Shown here one piece after another: positions 34,410-62,348 of a stretch of 64,000 bases of DNA. The position numbers were made by a program, and so were the translations under genes. Origin of the DNA: Parapristionchus giblindavisi (Eukaryota > Nematoda > Chromadorea > Rhabditida > Diplogasteridae); contig CALSFV010000361.1 of the NCBI GenBank assembly GCA_943737045.1, positions 22,501 through 86,500 on the forward strand, in the 5' to 3' direction. The notes beneath the pieces were generated by a model, which saw nothing but the letters and a program-made list of their open reading frames with translations, did not search any database and was not told the origin of the DNA. How positions within the stretch are numbered: the stretch's first letter is position 1; every line of letters starts with the position of its first letter.

Positions 34410-34864
34410 GAGAGATGGCCGTTAAGACTCGACCACCGCCCGGACACGTGCGCTAGCAATGAGAACTGGGAGTCCATACTTGGGTGTTAGGAGTGTCATC
34501 GGCCCATATTACACAAAACAGCTGAAATTTCCTGTTTGTTCCCTCAGGCTATTAGAAAAATTAATTTCAAAAATAAACTTTTAAAAATCATAATTTCTCA
34601 AATTGTTGAGATGAAGTCTAAATACCATTTGCAATGCGTTTAGGGTGCACAGTGCTTGCTAATTCACTATTAGCATCGAATGTGCGTTGATTCCTAAACC
34701 ACTTTTTTGACTCAAAATTGAGGGCACAAACAGGAAATTTCAGCTGTTTTGTGTAATAAGGACCGATGACACTCCTAACACCCAAGTATGGACTCCCAGT
34801 TCTCATTGTTACCGCACGTGTCCGGGGGTGGTCGAATATGATCGAGTCTTAGGGAACAGGCCTC
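34410..34864. mobile_element. TTAA-flanked foldback, second family member
   Basis: 455 bp flanked by TTAA (34406-34409, 34865-34868). Arms of roughly 150-190 bp share AATGAGAACTGGGAGTCCAT and its complement. The termini resemble the 12743-18513 element: TAAGACTCGA and CCGGACA at matching positions, with a 9-10 bp length difference between the two arms at the same place in both elements. Confidence 0.8.
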
Positions 34865-34869
34865 TTAAC

Positions 34870-36132
34870 GGTGGTGGAAGAGACCGGCGAGAGAGTTTAT
34901 CATTCAAATAGACCTCCATCATCAGGTTATGGTATCTTTAATATCTAAATTTTCAACTGTACCTTTGTCTACGATACAGTGCGGAAATAACAGACAGCTT
35001 CAAATTAAATAGGATGACCCTTAAAAGGCACTATGACCCACCCTGTTAACCTTCTAACCATGTTTTTTTGGGGTTACGGTCCCCTTAAGTATCTTCAATT
35101 GTCATAGTGCGCCTCTTTACACATTTATACATTATGAACGAATTCTTTCACTCGAGAACACGGCCTCATTCTTTTCTTTCCTCATTCTCGGATCTGTTCA
35201 TACTTTCTTTTTGTATTATCCTCATTATCTCCCTTAACCTTTCACTCATTCCACAGTTCTCCATAATTTCTTCTGTCTGTCAGTCTCGAGAGATTTAAAA
35301 AAAATGATTTGAAAGTTGAGATATCATGACCATGCATGACATGTTAGCATAGCATGATATTACATTACAGTGATATTGGCACGATTATGGACTCCTATAT
35401 TATTGAAATCTCTAAGTTACGCTACAAGTTACTCTACTTTATCCTCACAAGTCCTATAACTTCTCTCTCAGTCTTCCTCTCCCTCCCTCATTTCATCTGC
35501 CGTCCCAATCGTGCCTCCAGACACCACCTTCGCCGTTGTGGAAGTTGCACTCTGTCTCTACCTCTTCCATTGTTGTGATTAGCGAGGGAGAGGAAGCGTG
35601 AGAGTGAAGAGAAAGAGCTGGAGATATATAGAGGGAGAGGGAGGAAAGGGTAGGGAGAGAGAAAGGCAAGGATTCTGGAATCTAGAGAACTACCAAGTTT
35701 GTGTAGTAGCCTGTGGTGAGGCGACATACTCCCTAGGGAGATAAGGGGAAGAGGGAGTGGGTGAGGCTGAGGGGGAGAGGAGTCGGAATGCGATAAAGAA
35801 AGATTGTCGTCCCGTAAATCTAGTGATATTTTTGGTCTTTTAAAGTCCATGTTTTTGTCTGTCTTTCGAGAATGAAAGAGTTCAGACAGGGATTGAACCT
35901 TAAAGTAACATTTCGGAAATAATAAATTATGAAAATAACTAAATGGACATTTCTACAATGTATATCGTGGAAATTACAAAAGTGCAGTAAAATAATATTT
36001 TTATCATTTTTCAATGTAATCGATGATTCCGATTGCCATTCGATTATAGGTATACTATTAATATAAAATCAGACATGCGAGAAGAATAATATACAGTATG
36101 TGAAATGGCTGGTAATGGCTACGTCGTATGTT
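34870..36132. other. intergenic, no gene seen
   Basis: AT-rich, with a purine-rich plus-strand tract at about 35580-35800 (GGGAGAGG words). No exon recognised. Confidence 0.5.
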
Positions 36133-36253
36133 ATTAAAAGCCCACCCCGAGCTAATTTGAAACTCTCCGCTCTGGCCACACTCTCTCAATTTATTTCTCT
36201 ACCAGAGAAAATTGCCAGACCGTAGAGTAAAGTTAGCTTGGGTTGTGACTTTA
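36133..36253. mobile_element. hairpin MITE family A, copy 6
   Basis: TTAAAAGCCCACCCCGAGC start, AACTCTCCGCTCTGGCCACA arm, and AGAGTAAAGTTAGCTTGGGT right arm. The loop is diverged. Confidence 0.75.
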
Positions 36254-36699
36254 GCGTTCATTTATTTATTTATGCCCCTATTATTTCTCCAAATATTTCG
36301 TGAGGACTATAAGGAATAGCGAAGGGTCGAGCTTTTGAAATGTTTCTTTCCGCTTGAATAAAAGAAGAAGAATAGAACAGTGTGGCAGGCCTAATTGGGA
36401 GGATGAATAGACATAGATTGGGACGGAGAGGGAGAGGGAGAAAGGGGAAAAGGGGAAAGGAGAGAGAGAGAGTGATTTTGAGGAACAGAAACAGAAAGAA
36501 ACATGGGAAAGAGTACAGATTCAGAAGGGAGAGGGAGATGAATTAGAAAAAAAGGAGAGGGATAGAATCGAAAAGAGATGACATCATTACACTAGAGAAG
36601 TACTGGACTTCGGTCAGACTCATTCATTATCGTTTTGTTCTGTTTTGACTTTTGGGAATTTTCAATGTCTCCAATATCTCCAATATAATTCGTGTACAT

Positions 36700-37233
36700 C
36701 AGGGGTGTGCATTTCTCGTTTCTCGATTTCTCGAATTTCTCGATTTCTCGACATTTTTCGAGAAAATTTCTCGTCGAGAAATTTCTCGATTTTTATTCGA
36801 GAAATTCGAGAAAAACTTAACATTTATCATAGATTTAAACTTCTATCTACCGTGAAATATGTGCTAATAAATTCCCTTTAAGAGTCAAATTGCTCTTACT
36901 ACGACATGGCAATGTCTTATTGATTGCAAATTGCCAAATAGAACTTCAATTCTCTTATTTTTCTTAGTTTTAATATATCCCCTCGGTGGGTTGCCGCATC
37001 TAAAATATTACGGTTTCATGTATTCACTGTTATTATTTTTGTTTTGGACAATTTTATCACCTATAAATGTTGTCACTGTTGGAAAAGAGAGAAAAAGTTA
37101 TGAAAACGCCTTTTAATATATTTTTTTTATCATTTTCTCGATTTTTCTCGAATTTCTCGGATTTCTCGAAAAAATAAGACGAGAAATCTTATTCGAGAAA
37201 TTTTTCTCGAAATTTTATTCTCGCACATCCCTG
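36700..37233. mobile_element. hAT-type MITE with TTTCTCGA word array
   Basis: 534 bp between perfect 8-bp duplications GTGTACAT (36692-36699, 37234-37241). Termini CAGGGGTGTGCATTTCTCG / CTCGCACATCCCTG. Both ends are dense in TTTCTCGA and TCGAGAAA. Confidence 0.9.
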
Positions 37234-37757
37234 GTGTACATATTCTATTTTTATTATACAACTGCCGTTGTTTTGAATTTATACTCGGCTCCGTTCCTCA
37301 ATATGCCGATTTGTCTTGGTGATAGACACACTTAAAAAAGACTTATCATATCTAACAGTTATATCCCATCCCGCCGATGTGTTCTATTGAAGAAATAAAT
37401 TTAACATTTTGAACGCTCTAGCCAAATTTTATACCGATTAACTTTTTAAAATATTATGATTCACACTCTAACCATTTTTATCTTTTTCGCGACTTTTGAA
37501 TATCGAGTGTATTAGTGGTGGGAAACTGTTTTATTCGTTTAACTTCCGTAACTCGGTGGTATGATTATCTACAAAACCATTAACAGAACACTTACGATAA
37601 TCATGGAGTGGCTATATCAGTAAAGGTGTTTTCATCGTCTCTGCCACTCTCTAAACTATTTATTTTATCTGTAATCTCTCTTGCTCACACACTCTCTCTC
37701 ACTCTTATCCACTCGAACACCTCGATTAGCACGCTTATCGTATGTGGAACGGCAGAG

Positions 37758-37880
37758 TTAGAGAGAGGGGGGAGAGAGAGGGGGGAGAGAGAGAGGGGGG
37801 GAGAGAGAGAGGGAGAGAGAGAGAGAGGGGAGAGAGAGAGATTGGAGAGAGAGAGAGGGGAGAGAGAGAGAGAGAGGAAG
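37758..37880. repeat. GA/GGGA microsatellite
   Basis: GAGAGAGGGG repeats; overlapping ORFs are artefacts. Confidence 0.9.
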
Positions 37881-40662
37881 TGGAATGAGGGAGAGATATG
37901 TGAGGGACCGGCTGGGTTAATCCACCTGTCTTCGTGTGAGGCTGAACTGATTTGAGGGCGGAGAGAGGAATTGAACGAAGGAGAGTGAGAGAGAAAGAGA
38001 GAGAAAGAGGGAGAGAGGAAGAGGATGGATAGAGGGTTACTCGACCTTTCTCCAATGCGGTAATTTACTCCCGTCCATCCAAACTGGGCAGTCTCCCCGT
38101 TATATCCCCCCCCCATTCATATATAGCAACATTACAATATGAGTGATCTCTTTCTTACGATTTCTATACATTTATTTATTATTATGTCTTTATTTTTTAT
38201 TAAATAGAATATATATTCATAAACATATTAGTGGCAAAGATAAAGTGAGGAGATGGATTTCCTAAGCGATTTCGGTTTTAGTTGGTTTTAGATTTTTCAT
38301 ATAACACTCATTTTAAACCATTTCTCGTATCCGTTTCTTACCATATTATTACTTACATTTTTGCTGATACTTTTCGTATGGTCCTGCGCTAAAATACGAT
38401 ACCCACACGTTAACTTCACTAACCTCTCCCTATCCTCGTCCTTCGTATCTCCATATCTCTCCTACTGATCGTTTTCCACTGCGGGTGGTTGCAATTCATC
38501 AATCAATCTGAATGTTTTATCTTATTCAGTCAATTGCTCAAGGTGATATCTGATCGCAATATACTGAAGATGGTCAAACCCATTCAATAGAGGTTCAGTG
38601 TCTAGAATGTATGGCTTAAACAGTCTTCTCCCACTTTCTAATATCTAGTATTTTGCTAAATATAAATTACTATTGAGTACATTTACATTATTTTTGAAAT
38701 TCACTATGTGCCCTTTCTATATTATCAAGACTTATTCGTGCATCTTTGTGCATTTTTGTTGTGCGAAACATCAATTACTTTTGCGAATCATATATTTAAA
38801 TTAATGGTTATTAAAAAGTACGAATACAGGCTTGCATGCACATGAATGTTAAAATTAAATAATTGTATAAAAATAAAATGAATAATGTGCTTTATGGTGT
38901 TTTTTTTTTTAAATTCATTCATCCGGGTTTGTCCTTTCATCATGGGTATTTGTTCATTGACTAGGTGGAAGTACCACTCCTGACGTTCCAAAGCCTTCTT
39001 GTCTAACAGTTAATTATATTGGCCAATTAAACGAATATCGCAAAAACTTCGTGATTTATTTCATTATTCCTTACAACTTCGAATTCGGACGTCGTCTGGA
39101 ACAGTTAATCTCTCTCTCTCTCTCTCGCCCACAAATGAATTAAGTTTCAATTAAAATATTTGAAAGACTATGTCACGAGCTTCTCAGTAGTCTCTATTTC
39201 TAGTCACAAATAAATAAATAAAATGCTATAGCTAGTCTATGATAGACAGAACGGTCTCTCAGATGCTTGAGTATACAATGAACGAATAAGAAGTTTCTCC
39301 CTGTTTTGACTTCTATCATCCCAAAACGACTCTCCGGATTCATTGAGATTATGTAATTATTATTTATAGTATTATGTATTTATCTGAAGGGATGGCGTTG
39401 TCAGATATTTCATCAAATATCTTAGTCGGTGGTCAAAAATCAGAGAAAATGGAAAAGAATCGAAAGAATTCGATGTGAAACAAGGATTGTTTCTTCATTT
39501 CACCGCTTTATTTTGTCTTGATCTGGCTACATCGACACTGATCTGTTGCGTGATCAATGCGTATGTTTTGTCATCTCTCTCCATCGAAACCTTGCCTCTC
39601 TCTCGCTCTCTTCCCTCACCTTCTCCTCTCTCCTCTCTCCCTCTCTACCTCTCCTATCTCCTCTCATCTCCCCTCAATGAATGGAAGCACATCACTCAGG
39701 TTACAGTGTCCACCCAGACAATGTCCAGAGGGAGAATGATTCAAATTAGTCTGCAGTTCCTTTGAACTCTCGATTCGATCTATTGACTGAAAATCTCTGC
39801 ATTTTTCCGTTTTACTAATAGTTATTTTAGTAATTGACTAGTTTTCCTGACCCCGTTTAATGTGATAAGAAGAACCCAATGCCATACCTTTCTTAATAAA
39901 TTTTTAGATTCTTATACAGGAATGGATGATTTGGTTTGATTTGATTTTCTTCCAAATCATAGTCACGCTTTTTTTTGACTGAACGAATATATAATAGTAC
40001 GTTTAGCTACACTTCCGCTCTCTCTGTGTCTCTTCTTGTTCTATTTCTCTCATTGTCATTCGTAAGCTCGTTCCACATAATGAATCTGCCCCCTTTTCCT
40101 TTGATGATTCGGAGGGGACATAGTAGATAAATGGTTGGCAAAACACTAGGTGATAATGTGAATAACAATGATAATGTGAAAATGTATAGAAATTCTTATT
40201 CTCTGTCTCATATTCTTCGATAATATTCCAGTAGTTTGATTTCAGATCGTTTAGGTACTCTTAAGTCTCTTTGTATGTTGTATAGCACCCCTATACAATG
40301 GAACTACCTAGAATGGGACTACAAAAACAGCCAATTCATCCATCCCTCTTTCACCTTTGTCTACCGCTCTTGACGTTTATGATCCAAATTCAAACTCTAA
40401 CTCTGCCCCTCACTCTATTCCTCTTCCTCTTCGTCTTCTACCTCTCCTTCCCCTCTCCCTCACACTCTCCTTACTCCTCTTCCTCTCTCCCTCTTCCACT
40501 TCTACCTCTCACCCACATAATACAATGTCTTCCAATTACTTCTTTGCGCACGAAATATTTGCTTCAATTACCTGTTAACTTACGAGCTTTGACTCGTCTT
40601 TCACATGGCGCCAACTTCCCATTAATATCTCACTCTCCACCCCTCTCCTACCCTTTCTCCTA

Positions 40663-40663
<1 letters not shown>

Positions 40664-40744
<81 letters not shown>
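40664..40744. repeat. (CT)n microsatellite
   Basis: About 80 bp of CT dinucleotide with one TT interruption, about 250 bp upstream of the first smoothelin exon. Confidence 0.95.
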
Positions 40745-40750
<6 letters not shown>

Positions 40751-40995
40751 CCCTGTCTCTCTCCCTCTACCTCTCCTTTTCTCTCTCGATCTCGCCCATC
40801 TCATTTATACATTCATTCATTTTACTCTTGAGTAATGACCCCCTCCCAACATTCCTAGCATGTCAAAAGCAATTGGAAAACCTACCGCGTTCCCTCTTAT
40901 TTTTACTCACAATTATCTATTGATTTACAGTTTGCTACCGTTATTATGTCGTTTTTGATCATTGCTACAGTAACCTCAATATTCCATTCAGGACC

Positions 40996-55856
<14,861 letters not shown>

Positions 55857-56435
55857 ATGCAGGATGTGGTCCAGGATATTTCCCGGTTCCGGACCTACCG
55901 TACTTTCACTCTAGTCTCTGTAAATCATCACATGCTTTAAGTACTCCCCCTGACAGCTAACGTACTCAGTTTCATTATTCAACCATTGTATTACACTCCC
56001 CGCATACAACAGGTTTCGTTTTATATAATTTCCTAGTTCTCTCTGCACCAAGCTATTACCGTACGCTGATCAAATTACACCACATCTTAGATTCGATAGA
56101 TATACATATTACACAGAAAGTATTTCCCGTATCTCATTATGTACTGTATGTTACAGTTTGATAATCGCTTAAGAAACATGCATATTTTTTGCATTATAAT
56201 AACAAAAACCGATATAATCGCTCATTTGTATGTTGCCTAGGCTTTGAGAAGTCCCAAGTATCTTTGATTCCCAGTTTCTATTAGTATTTTTAAAGATAGC
56301 TCAAATAACTCTAAATAGACTACACCCCTCTTAAGCCCCGCCCACAAATCGATTTGCATTTTTTATCCTCCACTGCTCATTACATACTGACTGCCCCATA
56401 CTACCAATTTTTTCAATATCTCATGAGAGCATTTA

Positions 56436-56441
56436 AATAAA
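56436..56441 (+). terminator. candidate polyadenylation signal of the smoothelin-like gene
   Basis: AATAAA 580 nt after the stop, the first clear signal in an otherwise non-coding 3' stretch. Confidence 0.45.
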
Positions 56442-56488
56442 AGTAATAAAAACAAGAAGTTATCACTGTCTTTGTTTCATGTTTCAAA

Positions 56489-56704
56489 CGAGGGCTGTGC
56501 GTAAAGGCATATTTTGCCGAAATAATATTTTCATAAAATTCGGCGGCAGATTATTGAAGTATTGCCGAAATTGGCGGTTCCAGTTCGGCAATTTGGATAA
56601 AGGGGTGTGGCTTCGCAACGGATGTTGCGGGCTCGCAATGATGTTGCGGGCCATTGTGGACCCGCAACCCGGAACCGGAATAGCCAAATCTACCGCACAG
56701 TCCT
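56489..56704. mobile_element. hAT-type MITE, 216 bp
   Basis: Flanked by an 8-bp duplication GTTTCAAA (56481-56488, 56705-56712). Ends GAGGGCTGTGCG / CGCACAGTCCT. Interior has TTGCCGAAAT/CGGCAATTT words and GTTGCGGG repeats. Lies between the convergent ends of the smoothelin-like gene and DPH1. Confidence 0.8.
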
Positions 56705-56712
56705 GTTTCAAA

Positions 56713-57181
56713 TACAACATATCTTCTTCTTCCTTACAAATTGATATAAATGAAATGTAAAAAGGTGAAATGCATGCGAAGTCCGACAAGTGATAAGTAC
56801 TAGGTGAGTGATAATTCACTGCAATGAATACTTATATAAGTAGTAGTGCATTAAATTTTCTTACTAAAAAGTCACTGCTGATTTATAATGAAGTAAATTT
56901 TCATAGTGAGATGACTAGAGAAAAGGAATAGTAATAATTCTGCGTATACAATACAAATCATTGTTGCAGTAATTTTTTGTTTAACTGATAAAAAAAATCA
57001 AAAAAAAATCTTTATCTTTCTGGGAAATAAACAAGAAAAATCAACAAGAAAATAATAAAAATACCCGTTGTAGCACAGAAAATAATGTGATGCAATATAC
57101 CAAATGTTTTAAAGGCTGTGTCTAATTAAAAAAAAATAGGTGTTACAGCCACCATTGTGCGGATTGTGAAACGTCGTCCAA
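56713..57181 (-). other. 3' flank of DPH1
   Basis: AT-rich; no clear AATAAA on the minus strand immediately after the DPH1 stop. Nothing else recognised. Confidence 0.4.
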
Positions 57182-59499
57182 CTACTCCGCACTCACCACG
57201 ACAGCAGCGCGTCGCTTCACGCGCTGCGGTCGGTGCTGCTCGTGGTTGTTGCCCCATGGACCGCCCGTGTCGTTAGAGTAGAAGTCCATCGGGTAGTAAG
57301 TGGACGGACCGGGCGTATCCTGGAGAGATCAAAGATCAAATATCAAAATAGTTTATGTAATTAATCGTTGATCTTTGAACTTCAAGAACGCAATAACTAA
57401 ACATAAGGTTTGACCAAACATTGCCATACCCTCGCAGTGCGAGGATTGACCCACTATATAAGGCCCATTTTAGGCCATTTGATGAAAAAGGAACCTAAAA
57501 ATAGCGATTTTTAAGCGAAAATAACGAATTTTGTGAATCAACCCACCCTATTTCGAGAATTGACCCACTATATAAAAATAAACGGCGAGGGTACCGAAAA
57601 TGTATGGGTTTGACCGGTAGTCGATGTGGTCCATGAACACGCACGCAGAAAACAAAATACAGTTCGCGCCAAATTATTTTTAAAATATACCGTACCCCGA
57701 TTGCGACGGACAGCTCGTATGGCGACAGTAGTGGTCGTGGAAAGAATCCGCCCCAATCGATTGATAGTCGAGGGCAGGCCACTTGAGCATACCTATAATA
57801 CGGTATATATCGATGATGTTATCGTAGCATACACTTGCAATAGTGTACATACAATTGTTAATGAGCGCAGCCTACCGCTTCAATAAAGCTACTGTTTATC
57901 TGTGCCGCGGCCTAATATATCTAGGATGCTAAACCGACAGTACCCTACCGTAACCCGATCGTACCCGTCAATCTGGTGCAGCAGCGCGAGCTTCTCGGGG
58001 AAGATCTCAGACAGAAGGAGTCGAACGATTGGACGACCAATGGAGCGAAGTCGTGACTCGAGCGACTCAATTACAACTGATTACGGTAATATTGATTGAT
58101 TTATCGATTAAACAGAAACGATCCAAGTTCACGATAGCCAAAGAAATTCTGTATTTTTCAATGATATCAAAATTACATTTGTTTCATCAATCATCATAAT
58201 CAATAAAATTCTAATCAATACTGTACTCTAACGACTTACCTCAACAATCTTGATGTTTCCCTGCCTTCCAAGTGTGCCTTGGATCAATCCCAGTGTTCCC
58301 TGTCCACTACGTACCTTGTCAATGGCTTCAGAGCGAGTCTGGAATATTGATTTTTATGTCGCTCTATTGGATCACAGTTAACTAATCATCATACCTGACA
58401 ATGAGCAGCACTACCCAGACAAGAAAATCTCGATTAAATGTGAAAAAGTAAAATAAAAAATTCTTAATATAGATTTTTCGACCAGCATATCTCGTATTTC
58501 GTCATCTCGATATTGTACAGGCTTTAAAATGTATTTCGATTCTACTTCCATTTCTTTTTCATTATCTATTGGGTCATTTCATAATCATATTCCAATAGGC
58601 TGGTACTCCATCAATCAATTCTCCAATTCATTCCACCGAAATCGTGGACACTCTTCAAGAACTATTCTTTCACAGAATTTCGCAGATTCATATCATTTTT
58701 CTCTAATCGAGTTGTTAGTAGATGGAATATCTAGATTCATTTACTGTTAACTTCCCGGACCTTTCATTACATACCTAACACCGGGGTCAATTTTAAAATT
58801 TCTGAGAAAATTGCAAACAAATAATTCTGTCCGTTACCGTAACCACGAAGTGCAAACTGATTTTATTTTTTCGTTGCAAACTGACTATTTTTCAAACTTG
58901 CTATAAAATCAATTCCTTGTTTGGCCCCTCTTTATGTAACGAGGGGAAAAACAAGGAATTCTCGACGGAATAGACTTTTGTAGAAGATTATCAGCTACCG
59001 TAACCCACCTACCGTACCACGTTAACGCAAAATGACTTTATTTTTCAAACTTGCGATAAAAAATCCGTGTTTGGTACTTCCATGGGTAACGCGATAAACT
59101 TTTCTAGAATATTCTCAGCTACCGTAACCCAAGTACCGTATCCCTATCATACCAAATTTGCCGTTAACGCAAAATGACTTTATTTTTCAAGTAGCGATAA
59201 AATTCCGTGCTTGGTCCCTTTTTGTATAAATCGACAAAACAATATTTCTAAAACATTTTCAGCTATCGTAACCCACCTATCATGCCTAATAAGGGACAGC
59301 CATCGCAGGACTGCATATGCATCTAGATCCAACGAACTAGTGTATCTACCTTTTTGACTGCATCAAAATCCAACTCCTCTCTCGTGAGCCTTCTAGAGTA
59401 CGGGTCGTACTGGAAGGCGGGTATGTGCGGGTTGTGCAGCATCGACGACTCCAGATGGAAGCGACCGTCTCCGAGGTAACTAATATTAATAATAATAAC

Positions 59500-59535
<36 letters not shown>

Positions 59536-62032
59536 TACAATAATAATATAATACGTACATGGTCGCAGTGACATCATCCGGCAGACGGGCACTCGTGCAG
59601 CCGAGAACCTGTAAGAATCAAGATATTTATCCCATATTTAAATATAAATTTTATGATTATTCACTCTTACCTCTCCGGGCGACAGTGGTTTTGCCTGGGG
59701 CAACACCATCTGGAAGCCCTCATCGACCAGAACGGAACGAGCTTTCTAGAAGAACGCAAAGATCAAACATCAACCAAAAAAGATCATTTAGAAGATCAAA
59801 ACACAACGTCGAATGGTAATAGGCGCAAAGCCAAGCTATGCTATGATTGTCGAACGAAAGATCAAACTACAAACCTGTAATGATGGGATGAATTGAATCG
59901 TGCTCACGAGAGCGATCTTATCTTCCTGAAACAAATTATTGATTTTTTACATCTGTCTAATTAGCCATGTCTAATTATACATCTCTATACTGCCTTGAAG
60001 AACGAAATTTTAATAATAACGTGCACAGTTTATTCTAGTATTGTGACACGTCGACTGTAAAAATTTTTATTAACCATCATTAAATTGCGCTTCAATCAAT
60101 AATACCCAGCTACCGTATACCTTCTTGAAGTTCGCCCGGACACAATCGATGAAGTGGGATAGATTGATATCGATTGAAACGAAGACATAGAGCATCGTGA
60201 TGCCATCTGAAAATCAATAATTAAAAATAAATTAAACAATGATAGAGAAAGTGAGAAATATAAAGAGAGAAAAAACTGAATACTATCGAACTGAGCAATA
60301 AATTCAATCAATAAAGTACAGTAACCTGTATTCTGGATTGGAACCAGACACGAATGACCGTAGTGCACGAGCAGATCACAACCTAGAGCAAGAGATTGAT
60401 TAATGATTATCTGATATTTTATTGTGATTGTGTCCCACGGATGATCAAGAACGGTAACTTGAATAATATTGATTGTTTGATATACTATCGACTATCGCAA
60501 TATGGAGTACAAAACACTCAATATATTGCGCAACGATAATTAGGTATTCATAATATTAATACTTCAAAACCTCCCAGGGAGGGGGGGAGGCCAAGGTTTT
60601 GGGAAAATTGTGAGCATAAAATCAAGCATGATTTATTTGGAAAGTACAACATCAATCAGTGGGAGGGAGGATTGCGAGGTAGCCAGACAAATTCAGGCTG
60701 CATATGGGTTTTTTTCCACAATCATCGGCCATTCCTTGTAAATCGGTCTGTTCCTATGGTTCATAAGCGGTGCATATTCAATAGTTGCTTTTTGCCTGCT
60801 TTCTTATACGGTTGTCTACTGCGGATCATCCATAGGTCGAATAGCAAAGTTACACATTTTTTGCACATAAGAGCCTACTCTCGATAAATGTGTGCGAACT
60901 GTCAATAAAAATGTTTTCAGAACATAAATCTTAATTATTTACAAAATATCGCTTCGAGTTTATCTTATTTTCCTCATTATATAAGAAGAGATAATAATAA
61001 TAATTACTATTAGCAATAATTACCCACCCATCGCTGTGGCAGTGTAGTCATCCACACAGCATGCACCATACGTCACATCGCCCATGATTACGGTTTCACA
61101 TCTGACAATAATATTGATTAAAGAAATGTACGAGTTATTTATTCTATAACTACTGTATCTTTAAAATACACATACTGTTTGCTATGGCAGTTTTTTTTCA
61201 TTTCTAGATTATAATAATCGAAAAAAAAAGAAGTTAGAGACACACGAGAGCAGATTTTACTCATCGCTCTGGCAACGCTCTTTCGTAGGTAAAGAAAGCG
61301 AGAGAGCATTACTAAAGCAGAGATTTTCAAATTAGCCAGGGGTGAGCCTTTTATCAGTAATAAACTAACTCTGTATATTTCTCAAGTATATCCGAGATGA
61401 CGCAAGCATAGAGGAGCAGACCTTCCGGGAATTGTAAGGCGACTGAAATGGTATATACTAATTATAGTAATAAAAAATAGTAATAAATAAAAAAAAAAAC
61501 TTCATCAAGATTTTTTTTCAGGGGCATAATAAAGTACTAACAATTACTGATTGCTTGTTGACAAAGGCACGTCTCTCTTTGACTCACACGTGGTCGGCAT
61601 CTAGCAAGACCCACCCTATATTCCTATAGAATCGAGCTCCAGTTACCCCGCCCATGTATGACTGTACTAACAGGAAGAATACTAGTAGAATATTTCCAAG
61701 ACTAAGACCTAGTCATAAACCGTCTATCCCATTTCCCCATCTATTCCACAAAAAATCTTATATTATCTTATTTATAAAAGTTACCTTGTTTAGCCTTGGT
61801 TGATCGAATCTTCCAGATTGTCTTCGGTATTTCAAAGTTGTAGTTCTTAGGGAGCTGAAAAGATGGACGATGAGCAATAGAAGTTTTTGTCATTGACATA
61901 AATAGCATACTTATATACTATTAAAAATAAATACTATAAATGCTATATAAATACTTAAATAGAACGGCACTTTGTTATTCCAGGCAATAATAAATAATGG
62001 CAATAAGTGAACAGTTACAGGTTTGTATACAC

Positions 62033-62110
<78 letters not shown>

Positions 62111-62348
62111 TAACAATAGTAAAAAACAAATGTATTATTGCGCTTTATGATTTTTTTGCCAGAATGTCTTCAGCTCAAGAATCATATATTATACGACAGT
62201 TTGGAAACATGGTGAAGCGCACTATTTATCTTTCCAATTAATATTATGATTAAATAAATTGTTGACTTACTATTTCAAGGTCTTTCTGCAGTTTCTCATC
62301 AGCAGCTATCTCCTCGATCTGTTGTGCGAGCAGTTTCAGTGTCCCCAT
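57182..62348 (-). CDS. DPH1: diphthamide biosynthesis protein 1, 14 exons
   Basis: Minus-strand exons (high to low): 62348-62271, 61854-61785, 61442-61370, 61101-61028, 60382-60326, 60206-60121, 59925-59875, 59745-59671, 59608-59559, 59479-59350, 58338-58240, 58065-57965, 57792-57696, 57319-57182; all phases agree, 392 aa against about 440 in human. DPH1 works with DPH2 to transfer the 3-amino-3-carboxypropyl group of S-adenosylmethionine to a histidine of translation elongation factor 2, using a [4Fe-4S] cluster. The three cluster cysteines are present in [22 protein letters not shown] and [11 protein letters not shown], along with [22 protein letters not shown] and [11 protein letters not shown]. 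Exon 9 to exon 10 is separated by an intron made mostly of AAT repeats. The donor of exon 4 is GTGGGT. A transposon hairpin begins 54 bp upstream of the start codon. Confidence 0.95.
57416..57606. mobile_element. 191-bp MITE with 9-bp duplication, copy 2
   Basis: Same length and sequence family as 20291-20481. Flanked by GGTTTGACC at 57407-57415 and 57607-57615. Left end is mutated (AAACATT), right end AATGTATG. In the last DPH1 intron. Confidence 0.9.
58830..59290. repeat. imperfect tandem repeat, about 124-144 bp period
   Basis: Anchor CAGCTACCGTAACCCA (one base variable) at 58992, 59116 and 59260. Units also share AAAATGACTTTATTTTTCAA and GCGATAAAA...TTGGT. DPH1 intron 10. Confidence 0.75.
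59487..59550. repeat. (AAT)n forming most of DPH1 intron 9
   Basis: The intron is 79 bp (59480-59558), and the AAT/ATT array occupies nearly all of it, so the minus-strand acceptor TATTATTAATATTAG is itself repeat-derived. Confidence 0.85.
61230..61353. mobile_element. hairpin MITE family A, copy 14
   Basis: Left arm TCATCGCTCTGGCAACGCTC, loop GTAAAGAAAGCGAGAGAGCA, right arm GCAGAGATTTTCAAATTAGC and GAGCCTTTTA end. DPH1 intron 3. Confidence 0.75.
62037..62104. repeat. (TA)n microsatellite
   Basis: About 68 bp of pure AT dinucleotide in DPH1 intron 1. Confidence 0.97.

Larger units (their letters stand above)
37242..40990. other. upstream region of the smoothelin-like gene
   Basis: No exon assigned, though 5' exons could be hidden here. 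Simple repeats: GA at 37758-37880, CT at 39108-39126 and CT at 40664-40744. ORFs at 37608-38116 and 40298-40831 are products of those repeats. Confidence 0.45.

Noticed and set aside
40298..40831. 177-codon plus-strand ORF
   Set aside because: Mostly (CT)n-encoded Ser/Leu; no splice or domain support.
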